Source: Hydrangea macrophylla (taxonomy: Eukaryota; Streptophyta; Magnoliopsida; Cornales; Hydrangeaceae). From it: a DNA stretch of 64,000 nt. A program made the translations under genes and the position numbers. The notes beneath the pieces are model-generated. The model was not told where the DNA came from. It made no database searches and was given only the letters and a program-made list of their open reading frames with translations. Positions 1 through 9,737 of the stretch are shown one piece after another; the stretch's first letter is position 1; each line of letters opens with the position of its first letter. Location of the stretch: contig CM066993.1 in assembly GCA_033977485.1 (NCBI GenBank), positions 25,472,001-25,536,000 of the forward strand. Reading direction: 5' to 3'.

Positions 1-18
1 CCGTCTGGACCTACAAAG

Positions 19-39
19 GCTGGACGTGGAAGGTCCAGC
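19..39 (-). other. LTR stem-loop (module copy 1)
   Basis: A perfect 7-bp stem, GCTGGAC paired with GTCCAGC, with a 7-nt loop. On the minus strand it is preceded by CTCACTTA (74-67) and a TTAGC/GCTAA mini-stem. The same order of parts is seen at 7,749-7,806, 15,421-15,480 and 62,003-62,060. Confidence 0.65.
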
Positions 40-409
40 GGCATGAAAAGCCGTTAGCATTTAAGCTAAGTGAGGGTCCCCTTAAGGTTACCACCACTTA
101 AGGTAAGTTATTCTTCATCTCTTCTTATTTCTCGAAACCATAACTCGTTCATCATTTCTTATTCTCGATACTATGTCTTGTTCGTCTTTTCTTATTCTCA
201 AAATCATGTCATATTTAAACCCAATCATTCCTTTTGAAACTTATCCCAGAACTGAATTGACGAATGACATTAACTAAAAGAAGACTTAACTCCAAACGCA
301 TTTACTGGTCAAGAAAGAACAACACTCAACAACGAATAGTTAACTGTCGCCCAATTGGCACTCAAACTGTCGCCCAAATGGCATAAGTGTGCGGGACATT
401 AACAATCTC

Positions 410-690
410 TTGGTCGAACACGTCATGCCGATCCTCAGGTCGCCCGCATGTTACCGAACACGTCATGCCGATCCTCAGACCAAGGGTACGGGAAATTAAT
501 AATCACTTGGACAAACACGTCATGCCGATCCTCAGGTCAATCGTACATAACCGAGCACGTCATACCGATCCTCAGTCTAAGGGTGCGGAAAAATAATCAA
601 CCACTTGATCGAACACGTCACGACGATCCTCAGGTCATCCGCACTTGACCGAACACGTCATGTCGATCCTCAGATCAAGGAACAAAACAT
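410..690 (-). repeat. Dimeric tandem repeat, about 97-98 bp period
   Basis: A core close to CGAACACGTCATGCCGATCC recurs at about 415, 455, 512, 552, 610 and 650. Spacing alternates 40, 57, 40, 58, 40, so the true unit is a two-core dimer of 97-98 bp present about three times. Each core holds an ACGT centre, the core bound by plant bZIP factors. It lies upstream of the stem-loop module of this minus-strand LTR, so it may be a U3 enhancer array. That role is inferred. Confidence 0.7.
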
Positions 691-721
691 AACTCACCAA
701 TCGACACAATTTTTCCTTCAC

Positions 722-758
722 ACTTGTATAAGGTACTTGTTCTCAATCTTGCGACGAC
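722..758. other. Inverted copia-LTR filler at a truncation point
   Basis: About 37 bp match, with two mismatches, the reverse complement of the plus-strand sequence near 28,786-28,822, which lies inside the copia LTR. It sits exactly where the copia reverse transcriptase frame breaks, just before the expected catalytic DD. A short inverted copy of nearby sequence at a break resembles templated filler DNA from end joining. Confidence 0.5.
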
Positions 759-759
759 T

Positions 760-1270
760 TGACGTAAAGCACAAGAAAAGCCACCACTTTCCCTTCACAC
801 TTCTTGTATACGCAAGGTTCATCCAGATTTTGTATGAAACCAAACGACTTGATGGCTCGGTCATATCGGATGTTCCAACTCTTGGATGCTTGCTTAAGCC
901 CATAAATGGACTTTTGCAACTTGCATACCAAGTTACCTTTCCGACCAGCTATGAACCCTTCTGGTTGCTGCATATAGATGTCCTCCTCAAGATTGCCATT
1001 CAAGAATGCAGTCTTGACGTCCATCTACCAGATCTCATAATCTATACATACAGTAATGGATAAGACTATTCTGGTGGACTTGAGTATGGCTACCGGCGAG
1101 AAGGTTTCCTCATAGTCAATGCCTTCCCTCTAAGTATAACCTTTCGCTACAAGCCTAGCCTTAAAGGTCTCAACATTTCAACCAGATCCTATTTTCCTCT
1201 TGTAGACCCACTTGCAACAAATGGGTTTAATATTGGCTGGAAGTTCTACAAGATCCCACACCTGATTAGA
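760..1270 (-). pseudogene. Copia reverse transcriptase, truncated before the catalytic DD
   Basis: Minus-strand translation gives the copia RT core: a KARLVAKGYT-like stretch, then MDVKTAFLNG, EEDIYMQQPEGF, KLQKSIYGLKQASKSW and finally FLVLYV. The aspartate in DVKTAFLNG is one catalytic residue. The following YVDD motif is cut after YV at about 760, so the second catalytic site and all of RNase H are missing. In-frame stops lie upstream (for example just before MDVKTAF near 1,025). The protein would copy element RNA into DNA, and this relic cannot. Confidence 0.88.
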
Positions 1271-1282
1271 ATCCATAGATTC

Positions 1283-1630
1283 CTATTCAGCCTTCATAGC
1301 TTTAACCCAATGAACTGAATCAACATCAGCCATTACCTCTTTGTATGTGGCAGGATCAGATTCAGATTCAGATTCAGATTCTATGGAGACAGCTTCAAAA
1401 ACTTCTCCTAAGAACATGTATCTATGAGGCTGACTGATAATCCTCCCACTACGACGAGGTACTGGTACAGAAATGGGTGAAGAAGTGGTGTTTTCTTGAT
1501 TTACATCGTTATTAACTGCGAGTTGGACTGAGGGCTCTCCTTCTATCTCTCTAAGATCTATTCTTCCCTTAGGTTTATGGTTCATGATATAATTATCTTC
1601 CAATAAAACAACATTTGTACTAACAAACAC
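1283..1630 (-). pseudogene. Copia integrase-RT linker region
   Basis: A frame of 115 codons continuing pol downstream of the integrase core. It holds a proline/serine-rich stretch, an RRSGR motif typical of the copia integrase-RT linker, a Ser-Glu repeat of about ten residues, and an HWVKAMKAE stretch that marks the start of the copia RT domain. A stop separates it from the integrase frame upstream and another from the RT frame downstream. The Ser-Glu run corresponds to a TCAGAT hexamer repeat near 1,350-1,380, so its length may vary. Confidence 0.75.
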
Positions 1631-1633
1631 TTT

Positions 1634-2506
1634 CTATTCTCTTGGATCATAAAAATACCATCCATAAGTACCCTTTGGATACCCAAAGAAGTAACATACT
1701 TGTGATCTAGAATCCAACTTGATCATCTTTCCTTTCAGCACATGTGCCGGACACCCCCATATCCGGATATGTTGCAAAGAAGGCTTGCGCCCAATCCATA
1801 TCTCTCGTGGTGTCTTGGGAAAAGATTTGCTTGTTACTAGATTTAGTATGTATATAGTAGTTTCCAAAGCATAACCCTAAATGAATAATGGCAACTCAGA
1901 ATAACTCATCATCAACCTAGTCATGTCTAAAAGAGTTCGATTCCTTCTCTCCGCTACACCGTTCTGCTGAGGCGTACCAGGTGTAGTCAACTGTGACAGA
2001 ATCCCTTTCTGTACAAGGTGATCAATAAACTCATTTGAGAGGTACTCACCACCTCGATCAGATCGAATGGCCTTGATATTTGTGTCTAATTGCTTATCCA
2101 CTTTAGCCCTAAACTCTTTGAACTTTTGAAAGGCTTCAGACTTATGCTGCATTAGGTACACATATCCATACCTAGAGTGGTCATCAGTAAATGTTATGAA
2201 ATACTCATAACCACCCCTTGCTCTAATATTTATTAGTCCACACACATCAGTATGAACTAATTCCAACAATGCATTGGTTCTATTGCCCTTTGTCGGAAAG
2301 GGTCTTTTGGTCATCTTACCCGCTAAACAAGACTCGCAGACTTCCATTAGTTCGAGAACCAAATCGCTTAAGACCCCTTCTTTGACTACTCTGCCAATCC
2401 TATTTAGATTGATATGGCCAAGCCTCATATGCCAAAGCCTTGTTGGATTAGTGGAAGTTCCCTTTCTTTTAGATGGTACAGTTACCACTGAGTTATTAAG
2501 TTCCAT
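1634..2506 (-). pseudogene. Copia integrase
   Basis: It starts with the GAG-pre-integrase zinc region (LWHMRLGH, then CESCLAGK, giving the H/H/C/C set). The catalytic core follows with HTDVCG (first Asp), IRSDRGGEY (second Asp) and NGVAERRNRTL (Glu), so the DDE triad is present. After a stop at about 1,870 the C-terminal part continues with a WGCPAHV and GYPKGTYGW stretch. Integrase inserts the cDNA into the host chromosome. All key residues survive but the frame is broken, so no full-length product is expected. Confidence 0.9.
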
Positions 2507-2960
2507 GCAAGAGTCTTTAGAAATATTTGAGTAATCACATACAAATCATTTGATTTAACACCAGAACATATAAAAGAACTTTTTTTTTTAATCACAACTT
2601 CAGTTCCAAAATGAAAGGAATAACCATTATTCGATAAATTAGAAACTGAAATTAAATTACATCTCATTAAAGGGACATAAAGTACATCTGATAAAATCAA
2701 AACTTTATTGTCTAGAAATTCTAAAGCTACGACTCCTATAGCAACCGCAGAAATGGTTGCGCTAGAACCTAGAGTAAGTACGATTTTCCCATCATTGCAC
2801 CTCTTGGTTGATTTGAACCCCTACAATGAATTACAGATATGGTTAGTCGCACCAAAGTCAATGCACCAAGTGTTTGAAGTATCCGTTATAAAACTTACTT
2901 CAATCACATGTGATTCAATCATACCTTGAACTCTTATAGCTAAGAATTCTAGACAGTTCC
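2482..2960 (-). pseudogene. Copia protease region
   Basis: Directly after the gag zinc knuckle the minus strand encodes WCIDFGATNHIC (about 2,871-2,836), the plant copia aspartic protease active site. The usual D-S-G-A-T is D-F-G-A-T here, so Ser is replaced by Phe next to the catalytic Asp. Downstream, SDVLYVPLMRCNLISVS is the usual end of this domain before the GAG-pre-integrase segment. The frame passes through at least one shift. Confidence 0.8.
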
Positions 2961-2961
2961 T

Positions 2962-3780
2962 CTACCAGTGGCCCTTGTTACCGCATTGGAAACACTTTCC
3001 TTTGCCTTGGACACCCACCTTCCCTTTGCCCTTACCTTTTCCCTTAGATTTTGCAATCTTAGGGACCAATCCAACACGTGAACCACTAGTGCCAGATTTT
3101 TCCTTCCCTTTCTTTACTTTTAGTGTAGATCGGGAAGAAGAAGCGCTTTTCTCAACGTTCAAAACATTGACCCCAGGATTGATCACCCCTTTCGCTGTAA
3201 GTAAAGAACTCATTAATTCGCTCATTGAGAAATTCATTTGATTCATATTATAATTAAGTTTGAATTGAGCGAATGAAGGCGACAGCGAATTGAGGATCAT
3301 ATCAACTTGGGTTTGTGCATCGATGTTGGCACCTAGGGTCTCCAGCTCGTTTAAATAATCAATCATTTTTAAAACATGTTCCTTGATTGGATTCCCTTCT
3401 GACATCTTTGCACTCATTATCTTCTGCATGGTTACCTGTCTGGCAGGCCTGCCATGCTCCCCAAACATCTTTTTTAGGGATGTGATAATGTCACTGACAG
3501 AATCGTTTGATTGGAATTGGTATTGCAACATGCCAGCCATTGAGGCCAGAATATAGCAACGAGCCATTCCATTCGACTTCTTCCATTTGTCGAACTCGCG
3601 TCTAGCAGCTACCAAAGCATTTGCCGCGGGTTCTTCAGGGCTTGGGGCGGTAAGGACATATATGTGATCCTCCGTAGTTAACACGATGTCAAGGTTACAT
3701 TTTCATTCAGTGTAGTTGTTTCCAGTTAACTTGTTTTGAGTGAGTATGATGGCAAGTGAACTAAATGCAGATCCAGACAT
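2962..3780 (-). pseudogene. Copia gag (UBN2 type) with zinc knuckle
   Basis: The start at 3,780 (MSGSAFSS...) is preferred to the internal Met at 3,684 because the first 30 residues match the usual copia gag N-terminus. A TGA at 3,703-3,705 replaces the expected Trp of NYTEW. Then come the UBN2 capsid region (EFDKWKKSNGMARCYILASM), a long basic Gly/Lys tract, and the knuckle CFQCGNKGHW followed by a stop in place of one residue before the final Cys. Gag forms the particle and binds element RNA. The same TGA is in copy 2 at 25,981-25,983. Confidence 0.88.
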
Positions 3781-5408
3781 AATGATTACTGAACATCAAA
3801 CAAACAAAATAAATATGGATATCAAAATTTGACAGTTTGAAATAAAAGAATCCTTAAAAAAACTCTTATTTTAAAACAAAGTCGTCAAAATATCGAAATG
3901 AAAGAATAAAGCTTCTATGTGGTGGTCAATGTTCGATCTTTCGATTAATCATGACTTGTTCGCTATGCAACTCTTGCAAAACAAGTTATGACTCCCGAAC
4001 CTTTTTGATCTCTAAGTTTCTAAATAATGACCTATGTGGGATCCCTTATCCATAGTTTAGCTAGTGTGTACCATTAACTAAGATCCAATCACAACCGTCT
4101 CAAGTAGCGCCTCCGTGTGGTGATCATCCTCTAACACGTCTGATTGATCCTATCAAAGGAAGTTCACATCTAGTAACCAATGAGTAATGCACCCTCCATA
4201 TGGAATGATCACCCCTGGTGAGGTGACACAGAATGCACCACTCATCTTACAGTGAGTCGTTAATGGAAGATCGTGGATGTTTATTAATAAGACCCTCTCC
4301 TACTAGATTTAGTAAATAAGGATTTTGCTTTTAAAAAAAATATTATTTCCACACATTATCCATAAACATCCAATGTTTACTAATACATTGAAATGGTTTT
4401 TGAATTTTATTTTAGAAAACTTGTTTTATGTGCATGCAAGTAGTAACAATGTAAAACGCCAATCACAAACCATGCATATAAAACAAAAAACTAAAATAAA
4501 ACAAATGCATTCATATGCCTCTATCTCCCATGGCTCTATCTCCATAGAACCTCCTTCTTGGTTTGGTCGCCTCCAGCTCCATCTTAATGGACAACAGCTT
4601 GGTCCATCTACATGGAATTTCTAATTCTAATACATTGGTCCTATGCTTCTTTCAAAGGTTACAATTTATCTAGAAACAAGAAAAAATATATATATAAAAG
4701 GCTAGGGAAACCGATGCGACTTTCCTTTTTGTAGGATTGAAGTTGCAGCGCCCTTTACATATGCCTTAAACCAAACCAATAATAAAACATAATATACACC
4801 AATCTCAAACAATTACATAGAAAATTTAAAAGTCTTGGTGCCATGGGAGATAGCGACTAAGCTTGCTGCAAAAGGGTTAGTCGTACATACATCCACGCAT
4901 ATATAACAATTGGAACCGCTAATTAATTCACACAGTACATAAACTCTTTATATACTGAATTAGAACATAAAACAACATCTAACTTCACTATCACAATTCG
5001 ATCGATCGAAGACCGTTCGATCGCTCAAACCTTCGATAGATTGAACATTGTTCAATCGCTTGAACTTTCTACTTCACAGAATGATTTGAAAAAATTTACA
5101 GAATAATTTAAAATTAAAGCACATAATTTTTAAAACATTTAAAACTGTGAAAAGAACAACCTGACAGAGAATCTGTCTCGATCGATCGAATTCTGTTCGA
5201 TCACTTGAGCATAGAGCATCTTCGATCGATCGAACCAACTTCGATCGATATAATCTAACATGTATCCAATGCAATCAAAGAATTGTATTATGCTGCAATA
5301 ATACTGCAGAAATAGATCTGTGATGATGCAGTTTTGAAAATAGTCCTAAAATCTACATGCAAATCAAAACTAGTGTTACAAAACGCATCTATAGATCCAA
5401 ACGAGCAT
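3781..5408 (-). other. Copia 5' leader, non-coding
   Basis: About 1.6 kb between the primer site and gag with no supported gene. It is A/T-rich, with a cluster of CGATCGAT-type palindromes at about 4,997-5,250 on the LTR side. A 99-codon plus-strand frame at 4,325-4,624 recurs, shortened, at 26,651-26,902, but it lies antisense in the leader and lacks recognisable domains. Confidence 0.7.
4997..5250. repeat. Cluster of CGATCGAT palindromes in the copia leader
   Basis: TCGATCGATCGAA and degenerate forms (TTCGATCGCTC, TTCAATCGCTTG, CGATCGATCGAATTC) occur about eight times in 250 bp. A similar cluster lies inside the LTR at about 5,817-5,935, and both recur in copy 2 at about 27,275-27,525 and 28,098-28,205. 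The motif is self-complementary and would give nested hairpins. Function unknown. Confidence 0.6.
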
Positions 5409-5421
5409 GGCTCTGATACCG
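5409..5421 (-). promoter_or_regulatory. Primer binding site of copia copy 1
   Basis: The minus strand reads GGTATCAGAGCC two to three nucleotides after the LTR end (...CCATCA). This is the complement of the 3' end of initiator tRNA-Met, the usual copia primer. Copy 2 has the same site with one change at about 27,688-27,700. Confidence 0.85.
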
Positions 5422-5423
5422 GT

Positions 5424-6889
5424 TGATGGAAAAACTTATTCAAATTCAAAGTTTAAATGGCAGCGGAAAAGTCAAGTTATAAAAACTTATTGGTAGCACA
5501 GGATCTTCTACCATCAATTCTATAGATGCGTACTAACAAGAGGGAGAGGAAATATACCTCAAGTCTTGAACCCAATTCTAAAAACTTCTTTCTCCTAGAT
5601 TGTGCAACAACTTCCACTAGGCTGTCTTCACTCTTATGACTATTGCAGATGCCTGCCGGAAGGAATAGGGTTGGTGGGAACCCTAATTGGGAGGATAGGG
5701 AAGGTTTAGGGAAATCTAAATAGTTTCTGCAGCTTCTACATATAAAAACGATGATTAAAAACATTCAGTACACACCTACCCTATTTATAGATTCCCAGAA
5801 CCGACCTAACCTTTGAGCGATCGAAGTGTATTTGATCGATCGAACCTTAGATCGATCGAATAACCCTCGAGTGATCGAACCTGCCTAGACTTCAATCGAT
5901 CAAAACTCCTTTGATTGATCAAACCTGTCTTGACATGATCCTCATGTGCCCTTCTAAGCTTCCAAGCAGAGCTAAGGAGGGACCTCCTAGGCTCTTTATT
6001 GTTGGCTCAGACCAGTTTGTTAATCACCGTGACCAAACTCTTTGATTAGCAAACTAACTAACTGGTCAGTTAACGATTACTCCACTATAAAACGATAACT
6101 GAACTCCAATGCAAAAGAACATATCTGAAGCGATAACTAGACTTGTATGTTGTACGAATGTCCCTCTACCTCAGCATTCATAATCATATTCAGATAGTCA
6201 GATAACTATTACTGTCAACCTGAATCATGATTACTTCTTGTATTCCTTGAGTCCCATTCACCTCTCATGATTACCAAACATGTTGATAACTTTTATCAAC
6301 AAGACTACAATACTCAGTAATTGACTTGGTGACATTCTGAAGGGAATGCTTACTCTGAAATAGAGGGTAGATTCTGTCCTGATAATATATGTTCACAACC
6401 CTATGAACATGACATACCCAAGATACCCAGGTGTTGATCTTCTATAGACCTCACTAATTGGTAAGTCAAAGTAGCCATATCCATAGTCTGTGTTCATAAT
6501 CGTCACAAGATTGAGAACACATACCTTATACAAGTTATGAGTTCCTATTGACTGTTTGACAGCATTAAGTGTCAATAGGAAAGCTCAGGTCCGTCAATGC
6601 ACTATAAGCACTAGTATATTAACTAAGAGTGACACTCTAGTGATAGAGATTAATCACTCCATCCAACAGTAGTTAATTATGCTACAATGTATACCTGATG
6701 AGATATCTAGTCTCATCATCCACTGTGACAAGCTTTAAGTATCAAAGGATGGAACTTCATATCTCACTTGTATGTATCTCATACACACACGAATTACCTA
6801 CTATGATACTTAAGGATTGAAAATCATCTCATGAAAGAAACATACATAATGAAATGTAAAACTGATACCCATATATTAAAATGCTAATG
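5424..6889 (-). mobile_element. Copia 5' LTR, copy 1, lacking its first bases
   Basis: It ends on the minus strand at ...TTTCCATCA next to the primer site. By alignment to the complete copy at 27,702-29,207 it lacks only the first about 40 bp, including the TGTTGGG terminus. The break at 6,889 joins the LTR directly to the 81-bp repeat of gypsy LTR I through a shared ATG. Confidence 0.85.
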
Positions 6890-7440
6890 AAACGGATATG
6901 GTAAATACTTCGGTTCTTCCTGACGAGGTGATGGTTATGAAATTGTGTATCCTTTCGGTTCTTCGTAATGAAACGGATATGGTGAATACTTCGGTTCTTC
7001 ATGACGAAGTGATGGTTATGAAATTGTGTATCCTTTCAGTTCTTCGTGATAAAACGGATATGATGAATACTGCGGTTCTTCGTGATGAAGTGATGGTTAT
7101 GAAACTGTGTTATCCTTTCAGTTCTTCGTGACTAAATGGATATGGTGAATACTTTGGTTCTTTGTGATGAAGTGATGGTTATGAAATTGTGTATCCTTTC
7201 AGTTCTTCGTGGCGAAACGGATATGGTGAATACTTCGGTTCTTCGTGACGATGTGATGGTTATGAAATTGTCTGTCCTTGTTGTTCGTTGTGACAAAACG
7301 GATATGGTGAATACTTCGGTTCTTCGTAACGAAGTGATGGTTATGAAATAGTGTGTCCATTCGGTTCTTTGTGGCGAAACAGATATGGTGAACACTTCGG
7401 TTCTTCCAGACGAAGTGGTGGTTCATAGAGTTAAGACATC
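6890..7440. repeat. 81-bp minisatellite array (about 7 units)
   Basis: Units begin near 6,889, 6,970, 7,051, 7,133, 7,214, 7,296 and 7,376. Each has GAAACGGATATGGTGAATAC followed by two CTTCGTGACGAAG-like near-palindromes. Because 81 is divisible by three and the unit lacks stops in several frames, long frames appear on both strands. These are repeat artefacts, not genes. TGACG inside the unit is a core bound by TGA-class bZIP factors. Confidence 0.9.
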
Positions 7441-7784
7441 TTTTGGATCTTCGTGATGAAATGGATGTCCTTGAACTCTGCAACACTTCAGTTCTTCGTG
7501 ATGAGGTGGTTAGTGAAAGGTGTTTTGGGTTGGTGAATGGTGTCAGATTATAGAAATGGATGGTAGTAGAGGTAAGGATGTCATGGCAAGTCAAGTTGGT
7601 TGTACGTATTCTTTTCGAATACTTAGTCGAGCACGTTAGTGGTTATAGTTTGACGGTGAGAACGTGGGAGAATTTTCAAATGCGTAATAGAGGCTGTAAA
7701 CATATCTTGCTTATGTGTGTCTATATAAGTTCAATTTGATTTAGTTCTCTCACTCGGATTTCATAAGCTAACGACGTTCATGTT

Positions 7785-7806
7785 GCTGGACATTCCCATG
7801 TCCAGC
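7785..7806 (+). other. LTR stem-loop (module copy 2)
   Basis: A perfect 9-bp stem, GCTGGACAT with ATGTCCAGC, and a TCCC loop. It is preceded by CTCACTC at 7,749 and a GCTAACG spacer, and lies about 420 bp from the LTR end. Confidence 0.75.
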
Positions 7807-8223
7807 TTATCTTGGGGACGAGTGCACGGGTTATGATGCTACGCAAGTGAAGAACATGGAGGAAGAGTACACTGAATATGGCTATGGATATGCTAGTTAG
7901 AGAGAAGACTAGTGGCTGCCTTTTTGTAAATGTTTTTGGTTAATCTCTATCAAAAGACTAATCATATCTTTTGTAACAGCTTTTGTAAGGCCCTAGTGCC
8001 ACAAGACTCTGATGTATTTACGATGATTTAATAGTTATCTAGTAAGATTGCCTTCTATGGCAATATAACCTTGTAAGCATATGTTGGTCTTAACCTTTTT
8101 GTTATTATGTTTATTATTAGTATTCAGTCGTGGACAATTTGGTAATGAAACCAATCACGTGCCTCAGGGTCCAAGATGGAAATTTAAATTTTTTTCATAT
8201 TTTGGCTACGCCGGGGGGTGACA

Positions 8224-8317
8224 CTTCTAGGAGTCCTTTTCGAGTCTTTTCGATCATTGTGAACCACCAAGCTATGGGTCTTCTAAATTTGATAGCCGAC
8301 AAAATGGGGTGTCTACA
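8224..8317 (-). mobile_element. 5' end fragment of a TGTAGACACCCC-type LTR
   Basis: Read on the minus strand this begins TGTAGACACCCC, the same terminus as the solo LTR at 55,293-57,833, and the two stay similar over about 70 bp. The rest was displaced when gypsy LTR I inserted at 8,223/8,224. It separates that LTR from the antisense Tat ORF. Its copy in unit 2 is 38,694-38,787. Confidence 0.7.
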
Positions 8318-9737
8318 GATGGCTATCAGTTTGGCATTCCCCTAACTCCCTTATTTGGAGGCATTCCCCAGTGTAGTCATCAGACTGCTTGGGCAACCCC
8401 AGACGAGCTGGTCAGTCTCCATACTTAGTTTTGCGAGACTCATTGGATAGCTTGGTATTAGGACTAATTGACTTGTTTGCCTTTTATGATAAATTTATTT
8501 AATTCTTTTTCTTTTCTTTTGGTCAAATCCCTCCAAGCCTTCCAATGTTGTTCAAGCTGAAAAATGGTTGTTCTCGCAACAGTTTCCTCTTTAACTCTAA
8601 TTCGGCGCAATTCCAAGGACGCCAAACGTCCTGATTATAAAGAGATGACCAAGAAATCCACCCTGGAATAGACTAACATAGATCATCCTATACAATTGGA
8701 AGAAGAAGAACAGACCAAACCCACTCTTTAACAAGAAATTGCCTAGGCAGCAAAGAAAGCCAGAAGAAAGGCCCGTGCTTAGAAACAAGTGCATGATGAG
8801 CAAGCTTTAAGTGCTTCTCCAGCATCTTCTGAATTAGCTCATAAATCTGGCATTGTGAAAATTCCTGGGCTTTCTCCTTTTTCTCTCCAAAGTCCTCTTG
8901 CTAAAGCTTCTCCATAAACTGGCCAAGGTGACACTAGTACTTCTAAGGATCCTGCTGATTTACTTCAACTATCCAAGGTCCCTCAGCCTTCAAAAATTCT
9001 CTTGCTTCAAACCCCTTCTTTGGTTGTGGGACCTAGTTCATCCAGTTTTGTTGCTTCAATCTCCTCGGACTCTTAGAATGTCAAATATCTTCGTCTCAGA
9101 GCACAAAACATCATACTGATACTTGGTTAGAGACCAAGCTCAGCTCTCCCACTCCCAAAACCAACACCCATTGTGGCCACTCGCACAATACTGAAGCCAA
9201 ACTCCTAGCCAGGGATCTCTTGGCTTCTTTTTGTTCTTTAACTTTTCGGAATGCCATGCTGCAAGAGACTATAGAGAATACAGTCTCCCTGCTTTCCAAA
9301 AATTTCATATGCTCCTGTTCTTTATTATCCTCGGCTTCCTTTTTGTACCAATTCAAGATGATTGCCAATGACATGGCTAAAGCTACCCAGAAGATGACTA
9401 CATAAAGGAATTTTTATTGAAAAGGGAGGAAGTATCCAACCAATGCATCCTTTTGGCTAATGCCGCTGAGGTTAGAGTAAAAAACTCTACCTTATTATTA
9501 GAAAACATCAAGAAATTGAGGGCTAACCAGGAAAAGATGGAAGCTGACTACACTTCTTAATAGGCTGATTTGGAAAAAGTCCCTGACCAACTAGACCAAC
9601 TGACCGATGAGATTTCTGCTTTAGACATGCAGGATGAGTCATGGCTGACACTGCAGAAGACTGCAGAGAACACTCTAGTTCAGATTGATGATCAGTGATC
9701 TCAGACATTGATCCTTCTTGCTCCTTTCTTCCCTTGA
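8318..9737 (+). pseudogene. Extra ORF antisense to pol of the minus-strand Tat fragment
   Basis: No single frame is open, but across several frames the plus strand encodes a protein homologous to the minus-strand frames at 57,9xx-60,053: a VVQAEKWL segment near 8,550, a low-complexity Ser/Pro part, and a C-terminal stretch at about 9,420-9,700 rich in Glu, Lys, Leu and Gln that looks like coiled coil, ending in LAPFFP and a stop at 9,737. It converges on the Tat pol on the other strand. Antisense ORFs 3' of pol are known in Tat-lineage elements. Function unknown. The N-terminal part is cut at 8,318. A small intron near 8,450-8,530 is possible. Confidence 0.6.

Larger units (their letters stand above)
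1..721 (-). mobile_element. Partial gypsy-type LTR, minus strand, 3' part off the left edge
   Basis: No coding sequence is supported here. On the minus strand, positions 74-19 carry the CTCACTT...CTGGAC...GTCCAG module found near the 3' end of every other gypsy-type LTR in this window, which gives both identity and orientation. The LTR should therefore end left of base 1, and 75-721 is its upstream part. It contains a dimeric tandem repeat at about 410-690. No LTR terminus or target-site duplication is visible. Its right border is the truncated end of the copia element, with a short filler between. The short plus-strand frames in this stretch are chance products of the repeat. Confidence 0.6.
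760..6889 (-). mobile_element. Copia element, copy 1, truncated at both ends
   Basis: Read on the minus strand the order is 5' LTR (6,889-5,424, first about 40 bp missing), primer site complementary to initiator tRNA-Met, a leader of about 1.6 kb (5,408-3,781), gag, protease, integrase and reverse transcriptase. The gag-PR-INT-RT order is diagnostic of Ty1/copia. RNase H and the 3' LTR are absent because the element stops at about 760. The LTR of about 1.5 kb and the UBN2-type gag suggest a Tork/Angela-like plant lineage, but I hold that loosely. Bases from about 3,239 onward are repeated at 25,518-29,168. Confidence 0.88.
6890..8223 (+). mobile_element. Tail of gypsy LTR I, unit 1
   Basis: Almost identical to 37,360-38,693, the 3' part of the complete LTR of gypsy element I. 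It begins inside the 81-bp repeat array, contains the stem-loop module at 7,749-7,806, and ends with the family terminus CCGGGGGGTGACA at 8,223. The first about 2 kb of this LTR, the whole internal region and the other LTR are missing here, removed by a single 8.2-kb deletion relative to unit 2. Confidence 0.88.

Noticed and set aside
410..690. Regularly spaced repeats resembling a CRISPR array
   Set aside because: Spacing alternates 40 and 57, the sequence between cores is itself repeated, the cores vary, and the setting is a plant LTR.
605..1063. 152-codon plus-strand frame across the LTR/copia border
   Set aside because: It spans a truncation junction and lies antisense to a clear copia RT. 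It is a shadow.
4325..4624. 99-codon plus-strand frame in the copia leader, also present in copy 2
   Set aside because: Conserved only because the DNA was duplicated. It is shorter in copy 2 and antisense to the element, with no recognisable domain.
5409..5421. tRNA-Met-like sequence, considered as a tRNA gene
   Set aside because: Only the 12-13 nt complementary to the tRNA 3' end are present, next to an LTR end. It is a primer site.
9111..9374. Minus-strand frame opposite the extra ORF, with a counterpart at 39,622-39,825
   Set aside because: It is antisense to the reading that is conserved with the right-arm ORF, shorter in the other copy, and has no domain.
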